Assembly: GCF_000018145.1 (NCBI RefSeq)
Contig: NC_009952.1
Span: 377,501-441,500 of the forward strand
Source of the DNA: Dinoroseobacter shibae DFL 12 = DSM 16493
GTDB taxonomy: Bacteria; Pseudomonadota; Alphaproteobacteria; Rhodobacterales; Rhodobacteraceae
Length of the DNA stretch: 64,000 nucleotides
Direction: 5' to 3'
The notes beneath the pieces were generated by a model. The model did not search any database. It was not told where the DNA came from and worked only from the letters and a program-made list of their open reading frames with translations. Below, in pieces: positions 58,586 through 64,000 of this stretch (its first letter is position 1; each line of letters begins with the position of its first letter). A program made the translations under genes and the position numbers.

Positions 58586-60196
58586 ATGACATCCGCACCC
58601 GCGCGCCCCAGCATGTCCCTGAAACTACGTCTGTCCCTTGGCGCAGCGCTGCTGGCGGCTGCGACTGTTCTCACGTCCAGCATTCTCTATTTCGGCTTGA
58701 ACGAGGTTGCCGACCGGCTGGATACGGCACTCGCCTCGGAAAGGCGGATGGCGCGCTACGCCACAGCCTCAACACAGGCGGCGACCTTCCTTGTCATCGC
58801 CTCCGAGGCTGTGCAGGCTGGCCTACCCACCGAGGTGCGCCGGGAACGGATCCTGCAAGTGGTGGGTCAGTTGCAGGAGACCTTCACGCTCTTGCACGCG
58901 GATGTAGAGGAGGCGGTTTTCTCCGCGCGGGCTTTGGGCATTGATGGGCAATCCCGTTACGGCACGCAGTCCCTCGGGATCGCCCGCATGGAAGCCACCC
59001 TGGATCAAACGGTGAGGGGTTTGCTGACCGACACCCAGGACACCGAGCGGCTACGCGGCTATATCGACAGCTTCGCGACCAGTTTTGATCCCTTGCTTGG
59101 ACAGGCGATCAACACCGAACGGCTCTTCAGAAGCGAAATCTTGTCGGGAATCGAGGCTCTGAGGATACAACTTGCGTGGATGGCACTGGGCATCGCCCTG
59201 GCCGCGGGTTTGAGCGTCGCGGCGTTCTATTTCGGTCTTGTGCGTCCGCAGTTCTATCGTCTCGACGCGGTACGCAGCGCCGCCGATCAGATCGGTCGGG
59301 GCGATTTTTCAGGTGTTTTGCCAGTTTCTCGCCTCGATGAGATTGGCCAGCTTTCGCAGCAGACCAACCGGATGGCGGCCGCTTTGTCGGACCGTCAAGC
59401 CAAGGTCGACGCGGAATGGACGCAACTCAACGAGATTATCGCAACACGGACCAAGGAATTGAAACAGGCGAACGCACGACTTGAGAAGACCGACGAGGAT
59501 CGCCGCCGGTTTTTTGCGGATGTCAGTCACGAACTGCGGACACCGCTGACGGTCATATTGATGGAGGCTCAGATCGGCAGGCAATCTATCCCGGCGGCCG
59601 CCGATGCTTTTGCGACAATTGAAGCGCGCGCAGAGCGTCTTAATCGCAAGATCGATGACCTGCTTCGGCTGGCACGGTCTGAAACGGGTCAGCTTGCGCT
59701 GGCATGTGTCCCGGTCGCGTTGGACGCCCTTGTTGCGTCCGCGATCGAAGAGGTGCAGGCCGAACTCGACAACGCCGGAATGACGCTGGATCTTGTCCCT
59801 TTCCGCGAAACGCAGGTCAGGGCCGATCCCGACTGGCTCCGTCAGGTGCTGGTGAGCCTCGTTCGCAACGCGATCCGCCACGCGCGGAGCGGAGAGAAGC
59901 TCCGGATCGCCCCGGTGGTGCAACGCACGCAGGCCGGAGTATCGATCACCGACAATGGCCCCGGGATCCCTGCATCGCGACAATACCAGGTGTTCGAGCG
60001 TTTCTCTCAAGGGGCCGGCGCCACAAGCGCGCAGGGCTTCGGTATCGGCCTCGCGCTTGCCCGCTGGGTGATTGACGCACATGGCGGCGAGATATCACTG
60101 CAAAGCCCCTTGCCCCGGTCCGACGCGCTCGGAGAGCATCCGGGGCTGAGGATAACGATCCTCTTGCCCGCCGAAGACGCGATCGCAGATGCGTAG
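58586..60196 (+). CDS. Sensor histidine kinase
   Basis: A 536-residue inner-membrane kinase: a TM helix near residues 10-32 (LRLSLGAALLAAATVLTSSILYF), a periplasmic segment, a second TM near 196-215 (LAWMALGIALAAGLSVAAFYF), a HAMP domain, and the HisKA H-box DVSHELRTPLTV with phospho-His315. The ATP domain has the N-box LVRNAIRHARSG and the G-box TDNGPGIPASR. The start is ATG 58586; the response regulator follows 54 bp downstream. Confidence 0.92.
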   Translation: MTSAPARPSMSLKLRLSLGAALLAAATVLTSSILYFGLNEVADRLDTALASERRMARYATASTQAATFLVIASEAVQAGLPTEVRRERILQVVGQLQETFTLLHADVEEAVFSARALGIDGQSRYGTQSLGIARMEATLDQTVRGLLTDTQDTERLRGYIDSFATSFDPLLGQAINTERLFRSEILSGIEALRIQLAWMALGIALAAGLSVAAFYFGLVRPQFYRLDAVRSAADQIGRGDFSGVLPVSRLDEIGQLSQQTNRMAAALSDRQAKVDAEWTQLNEIIATRTKELKQANARLEKTDEDRRRFFADVSHELRTPLTVILMEAQIGRQSIPAAADAFATIEARAERLNRKIDDLLRLARSETGQLALACVPVALDALVASAIEEVQAELDNAGMTLDLVPFRETQVRADPDWLRQVLVSLVRNAIRHARSGEKLRIAPVVQRTQAGVSITDNGPGIPASRQYQVFERFSQGAGATSAQGFGIGLALARWVIDAHGGEISLQSPLPRSDALGEHPGLRITILLPAEDAIADA

Positions 60197-60250
60197 GGCA
60201 CCGGAAAATCGCGATTGCCACTCCCTGCGCAACACCGCACACTACCGCCG

Positions 60251-60934
60251 ATGACATCGCGCCTTCTGATCGTTGAGGATGACCCGGAGATCACATCGGC
60301 TCTCGTCAGAGGGCTGGCCCTACATGGCTACGAGGCGGAGGCTGAGAATCGCGCGGATCGCGCGCTCAGCCGCCTGACGGCAGGGATTTACTCCGGCGCT
60401 ATCGTTGACGTGATGCTCGGCTCGGATTCCGGCGTCGAGCTTGTGAGGACCGCCCGCGCCCATGGCGCGACATTGCCGATCCTGATGCTCTCCGCCCTGT
60501 CGGGCGTGGAAGATCGTGCCACGGGACTGGCGGCAGGAGCAGATGACTACGTGGTCAAACCGTTCCACTTCGATGAGCTTGTCGCGCGGTTGCGCGTGCA
60601 AGAGCATAGGGCGCTGGCACAGCGTGTCAGCCCTGCCCGCCTGATCCGGACCTCGCGCCGCCTCGAGATGGGTCCCGACAGCGTGACCCTGACTGAGCGG
60701 GAGTTCGATCTGCTTGCGCTTCTGATCCGATCCGGAGAAGATCCGCAACCGCGGAGCCAGCTTCATGCCACGCTCTGGGCCGCCGAGGGCGCGAGTACTG
60801 AAAACGTCGTTGACGTCTATGTGGGCTATCTGCGCCGCAAGCTGGAAACTGCTGATTTCGGTTTTGAAATCAAGACAGTCCGAAACCGTGGGTTTTGCAT
60901 CTCAGGGCGTCGCCCGGAACTCTTGGAGAGCTGA
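60251..60934 (+). CDS. OmpR-family response regulator
   Basis: A 227-residue regulator. The receiver domain has phospho-acceptor Asp53 in AIVDVMLGSDSG, the acidic pair in IVEDDPEI and Lys in YVVKPF. The C-terminal winged helix begins RRLEMGPDSVTLTEREFDLLALL and ends VRNRGFCISG. It is the partner of the kinase just upstream. It lies directly before pqqA and may control it, but no box is identified. Confidence 0.92.
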   Translation: MTSRLLIVEDDPEITSALVRGLALHGYEAEAENRADRALSRLTAGIYSGAIVDVMLGSDSGVELVRTARAHGATLPILMLSALSGVEDRATGLAAGADDYVVKPFHFDELVARLRVQEHRALAQRVSPARLIRTSRRLEMGPDSVTLTEREFDLLALLIRSGEDPQPRSQLHATLWAAEGASTENVVDVYVGYLRRKLETADFGFEIKTVRNRGFCISGRRPELLES

Positions 60935-61037
60935 GAGAGATCCGCGACCGGGATTCTTAGAATATAAGAGTCGCCCGAGACATCTCTCTCTGTCAGGCTG
61001 ACTACGTAATCAATGACCCCCGAGGGAGAAACCACTC

Positions 61038-61136
61038 ATGGCATGGACAAAGCCCATCATCCGCGAAATCGAATGCGGCATGGAAATCAACATGTACGGC
61101 CCGGACAGCGACGAAGAGCGCGAAGTCCTGTTCTGA
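61038..61136 (+). CDS. pqqA: PQQ precursor peptide PqqA
   Basis: A 32-residue peptide, MAWTKPIIREIECGMEINMY..., that is cross-linked to form pyrroloquinoline quinone. The conserved Glu16 and Tyr20 are in EINMYG, at the exact family spacing. It is too short for most gene finders. GAGGGAGAAACC precedes the ATG, and pqqB follows after 26 bp. Confidence 0.95.
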   Translation: MAWTKPIIREIECGMEINMYGPDSDEEREVLF

Positions 61137-61162
61137 GACACTTGGCGCGCGGCATGATGTGA

Positions 61163-62056
61163 ATGGCATTCCGCGCGCATATTCTGGGGGCTGCTGCCGG
61201 AGGCGGGTTGCCCCAGTGGAATTGTGGTTGTGACAACTGCAACCTCGCAAGATCCGGCACCATCCCCCCACAGACCCAGTCCTCCCTGGCCGTCACTGCA
61301 GACGGCACGTCCTGGGCGATTCTCAACGCATCGCCCGACATTCGCGGACAACTTGCCGACACACCGGCCCTGCACCCGACGGGCTTGCGCGATCTTCCGC
61401 TGCGCGCGGTGCTGGTCACGAATGGCGATATCGACCACGTGGCGGGCCTGCTGACCTTGCGCGAAATGCAGCCATTCCGTCTCTTTGCAACGGCAGGTAT
61501 CCACGAGGTGCTGGCCGAAAACCCGATCTTCAATGCGGTAAACGCGACGGTCGTGCCGCGCGAGACCATCGCGCTCGATGCGCCATTCGAGCTGGTGCCG
61601 GGTCTCATCGCCACCCTGTTTCCCGTGCCCGGCAAGGTGCCGCTTTACCTCGAGGGAGAGACAGTGGAGACTGACTTGATCGGCGATCAGACCGTGGGCG
61701 TGCGTCTTCAGGCCCTCGACTCCACGGCCTACTACATCCCGGGCTGCGCGTTGCTGACCGACGACCTTCGCGCCCGGCTGGACGGGGCCGACACGCTCTT
61801 TTTCGACGGCACACTCTGGGCGGATGATGAAATGGTACGGGCGGGTCTCGGCAAAAAGACCGGCAAGCGCATGGGCCATATGTCCATGAGCGGCCCAGAC
61901 GGGTCCATCGCCGCGTTCGAGGGCCTGTCCATCCGGCAGAAGATCTACGTCCACATGAATAACACGAACCCGGTGCTCCGCCCCAGCTCGGCCGAGAAGG
62001 CGCAAGCAGAGGCCGCGGGCTGGATCATCGGGCAAGATGGTATGGAGGTGTCCTGA
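61163..62056 (+). CDS. pqqB: PqqB hydroxylase
   Basis: A 297-residue metallo-beta-lactamase-fold protein. Start AFRAHILGAAAGGGLPQWNC, the Cys-rich CGCDNCNLAR segment, and the metal motif VLVTNGDIDHVAGLL, which replaces the usual HxHxDH. The end overlaps pqqC by one base. Thought to hydroxylate the PQQ precursor. Confidence 0.95.
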   Translation: MAFRAHILGAAAGGGLPQWNCGCDNCNLARSGTIPPQTQSSLAVTADGTSWAILNASPDIRGQLADTPALHPTGLRDLPLRAVLVTNGDIDHVAGLLTLREMQPFRLFATAGIHEVLAENPIFNAVNATVVPRETIALDAPFELVPGLIATLFPVPGKVPLYLEGETVETDLIGDQTVGVRLQALDSTAYYIPGCALLTDDLRARLDGADTLFFDGTLWADDEMVRAGLGKKTGKRMGHMSMSGPDGSIAAFEGLSIRQKIYVHMNNTNPVLRPSSAEKAQAEAAGWIIGQDGMEVS

Positions 62057-62808
62057 TGGCCCAAACCCGTGAGCAATTCGAAGCCCGCCTGCGCCAGATC
62101 GGCGCCGAACGTTACCACGACCTGCACCCGTTTCACGACCGGCTGCATGGAGGATCCTGCACCCCGGACCAGGTCCGTGCCTGGGTAATCAACCGCTACT
62201 ACTACCAGCATTCTATTCCGATGAAGGACGCGGCCTTCATGTCGCGGGTCGAAAGCCCGGATCTGCGCCGGGCTTGGCGTTCGCGGATCGAAGACCATGA
62301 CGGCACGGCCGAGAACGAGGGCGGTATCCGGCGCTGGCTCCGGCTGGCCGAAGCGGTGGGGCTTGAGCCCGATTACGTGGCATCCTGCGAGGGCGTGCTG
62401 CCCGCCACCAGATTCGCCGTGGATGCCTATGTACGTTTCGTGCGCGAGAAGACCCTGCTCGAGGCCGTGGCGGCCTCCCTGACCGAGCTTTTCGCGCCTA
62501 AGATTCACGCCAACCGCATCCAGGGATTGTTGAAGAACTACGCCTTTGCCGATGACAGCTCGCTCAGTTATTTCCGCAATCGCCTCAAAGAGGCGCCCAA
62601 GGACGTGGCCTTTGGCCTGTCATGGGTGCTCGATCACGCGGACACGCAGGAAAAACAGGACGCTGCGGCCAAGGCGCTGGTCTTCAAGACAGATGTGCTC
62701 TGGGCGCAGCTCGACGCGCTCAGTGCGGCTTATGTCGAGCCTGCGCGCATACCGCCGGGCGCGTGGCAGCCCCACGAGGGCCTCGCCCGGCAGAGGAAGG
62801 CTTCGTGA
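62056..62808 (+). CDS. pqqC: PqqC oxidase
   Basis: A 250-residue TenA-like all-helical enzyme that catalyses the last ring-closing oxidation to PQQ without a cofactor. Motifs: YHDLHPFHDRLHGG, WVINRYYYQHSIPMKDA and SRIEDHDG. It overlaps pqqB and pqqD. Confidence 0.96.
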   Translation: MAQTREQFEARLRQIGAERYHDLHPFHDRLHGGSCTPDQVRAWVINRYYYQHSIPMKDAAFMSRVESPDLRRAWRSRIEDHDGTAENEGGIRRWLRLAEAVGLEPDYVASCEGVLPATRFAVDAYVRFVREKTLLEAVAASLTELFAPKIHANRIQGLLKNYAFADDSSLSYFRNRLKEAPKDVAFGLSWVLDHADTQEKQDAAAKALVFKTDVLWAQLDALSAAYVEPARIPPGAWQPHEGLARQRKAS

Positions 62809-63083
62809 TGGAGGCCGGAGACATCCCTGAGCTGCCGCGCGGCGTGCGGCTGCATTTCGACAAGGTCCGCGAGACCTGGGTGCTGCTTGCCCCGGAGCGC
62901 GCGGTGACGCTGGACGCCATCGGCCACGCGATCCTGTCCGAGATCGATGGCACCCGCAGCTTCGGCGAGATCACCCAGGCCCTGTCAGACGCCTACAATG
63001 CGCCACGCGACCAGATCGCCGCGGACAGCGCCGGGTTTCTGACCGCCTTGCGGAACCGCCGATTTCTGGACGTTCGGCCATGA
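62808..63083 (+). CDS. pqqD: PqqD peptide chaperone
   Basis: A 91-residue winged-helix-like protein that holds PqqA for PqqE. Motifs: GVRLHFDKVRETWVLLAPERAVTLDAIGHAIL. Start ATG 62808 overlaps the pqqC stop (TGATG) and the end overlaps pqqE by four bases. Confidence 0.94.
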   Translation: MEAGDIPELPRGVRLHFDKVRETWVLLAPERAVTLDAIGHAILSEIDGTRSFGEITQALSDAYNAPRDQIAADSAGFLTALRNRRFLDVRP

Positions 63084-64000
63084 GGCCCCCGCCCCCCATC
63101 GCGATGCTGGCCGAGCTGACCTATCGCTGCCCGCTTTCCTGCCCCTATTGCTCGAACCCGATCGAGATGGCCCGCAAGGAGGCTGAACTCGATACAGGCA
63201 CCTGGGAGCGGGTGTTTCAGGAGGCGGCCGAGCTCGGCGTGCTACAGTTGCACCTTTCAGGGGGGGAGCCCGTCTCACGGCGCGACATTGTCGATCTGGT
63301 GGCGGCCGCTCGCGCGGCGGGCCTCTATACCAACCTTATCACCTCCGGCATCGGCCTTACCGAGCGGCGGCTGGCCGACCTGGATGCGGCTGGGCTCGAT
63401 CATATCCAGCTGTCTCTGCAAGGGACCGACCCGGCGATGGCCGACGAGATCGGCGGCTACAAGGGCGGTTTTGCACGCAAGATGCAGGTCGCGGAGTGGA
63501 TCGGGGCCATCGGCTTTCCGCTGACGCTCAACGCGGTCCTGCACCGGCGCAACCTCCACCAGCTGCCCCGCGCGTTGGACATGGCGCTCGAGATGGGCGC
63601 GCGCCGGATCGAGGTTGCCACGGTCCAGTTCCATGGCTGGGCGCTCAAGAACCGGGATGCGCTCATGCCCACCCGCGACCAGGCCCGCGAGGCCACCGCC
63701 ATCGTCGCCGAGGCGCGTGCGCGCCTCAAGGGCAGGCTGGTCATCGACTACGTCCCCGCCGATTATCACGAGGACTATCCGAAGCGGTGTATGGGTGGCT
63801 GGGGCACGTCCGGGCTCAACGTCACGCCGGATGGCACTGTCCTGCCCTGCCACGCGGCGCACTCGATCCCTCATCTGACCTTTGAGACGGTCTTGGACCG
63901 CAGCCTGTCGGACATCTGGTACGAGGGCATGGCCTTCAACGCCTATCGCGGCACGGACTGGATGTCCGAACCCTGTTCCAGCTGCGAACGCAAGACCGTC
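63080..64000 (+). CDS. pqqE: PqqE radical-SAM enzyme, cut by window end
   Basis: At least 306 residues, running past the window. The radical-SAM cluster motif is seen as YRCPLSCPYCSNP. The C-terminal SPASM part includes CMGGWGTSGLNVTPDGTVLPCHAA and EPCSSCERKT. It links Glu and Tyr of PqqA. Start ATG 63080 (MRPPPPIAMLAELTYRC) overlaps the pqqD stop. Confidence 0.95.
   Translation, partial: MRPPPPIAMLAELTYRCPLSCPYCSNPIEMARKEAELDTGTWERVFQEAAELGVLQLHLSGGEPVSRRDIVDLVAAARAAGLYTNLITSGIGLTERRLADLDAAGLDHIQLSLQGTDPAMADEIGGYKGGFARKMQVAEWIGAIGFPLTLNAVLHRRNLHQLPRALDMALEMGARRIEVATVQFHGWALKNRDALMPTRDQAREATAIVAEARARLKGRLVIDYVPADYHEDYPKRCMGGWGTSGLNVTPDGTVLPCHAAHSIPHLTFETVLDRSLSDIWYEGMAFNAYRGTDWMSEPCSSCERKTV

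Overview
The window looks like the chromosome of a GC-rich alphaproteobacterium of the Rhodobacterales (Roseobacter/Paracoccaceae type). This is inferred from the rRNA operon layout (23S-5S-tRNA-fMet), the DUF6502/DUF5666 gene pair, FtsH/DnaJ/CbpM, phasin/PhaC and an N-type ATPase. No species can be named from sequence alone.

Region 1 (1-1872) is the 3' end of an rrn operon: partial 23S rRNA, 5S rRNA and tRNA-fMet.

Region 2 (1873-20256) is an accessory island anchored in the tRNA-fMet 3' end. The last 45 bp of the tRNA are repeated exactly at 8636-8680, and a 12-bp remnant recurs at 20245-20256. Element A (1873-8680) carries a DUF4238/SEC-C protein, a Rep-like initiator, an AlpA-like HTH protein and a tyrosine integrase. 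Element B (8681-20256) carries a large serine recombinase whose stop codon lies inside the duplicated tRNA tail. It also has two translationally overlapping tyrosine recombinases, a small HTH protein and a complete type II-C CRISPR-Cas locus: tracrRNA on the minus strand, cas9, cas1, cas2 and 19 full repeats plus one truncated repeat.

Region 3 (20257-30900) holds a remnant of a further att-like end, an IS3-family insertion sequence, and an unrecognised split gene divergent from an XRE regulator and an ImmA/IrrE protease. It also holds a truncated hypothetical gene, a DUF5666/DUF6502 pair, a fasciclin-RTX protein and a broken AAA ATPase.

Region 4 (30927-58224) is a stress and energy cluster. 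It encodes Rnk, DUF1127, a tandem universal stress protein, an MFS transporter, an EEP nuclease, a phospholipase D-type enzyme, a PepSY protein and a PAP2 phosphatase. These are followed by a P-type-ATPase/FtsH chimera, DnaJ (broken by an in-frame stop), CbpM, a YgaP-like protein, PHA synthase and phasin. Next come arginine deiminase genes arcDABC running without a gap into a full N-type ATPase operon (atpDCQRBEFAG), a broken baeRF-like gene, a CBS protein and a Crp/Fnr-type regulator. Five perfect and one near-perfect 14-bp Fnr/Dnr-type boxes (TTRAY-N4-RTYAA) are scattered through 39.4-56.2 kb, which suggests shared low-oxygen control. The ADI pathway makes ATP from arginine and the N-ATPase would be placed to spend it on ion export.

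Region 5 (58586-64000) has a histidine kinase/response regulator pair and then pqqABCDE, with pqqE running off the end.
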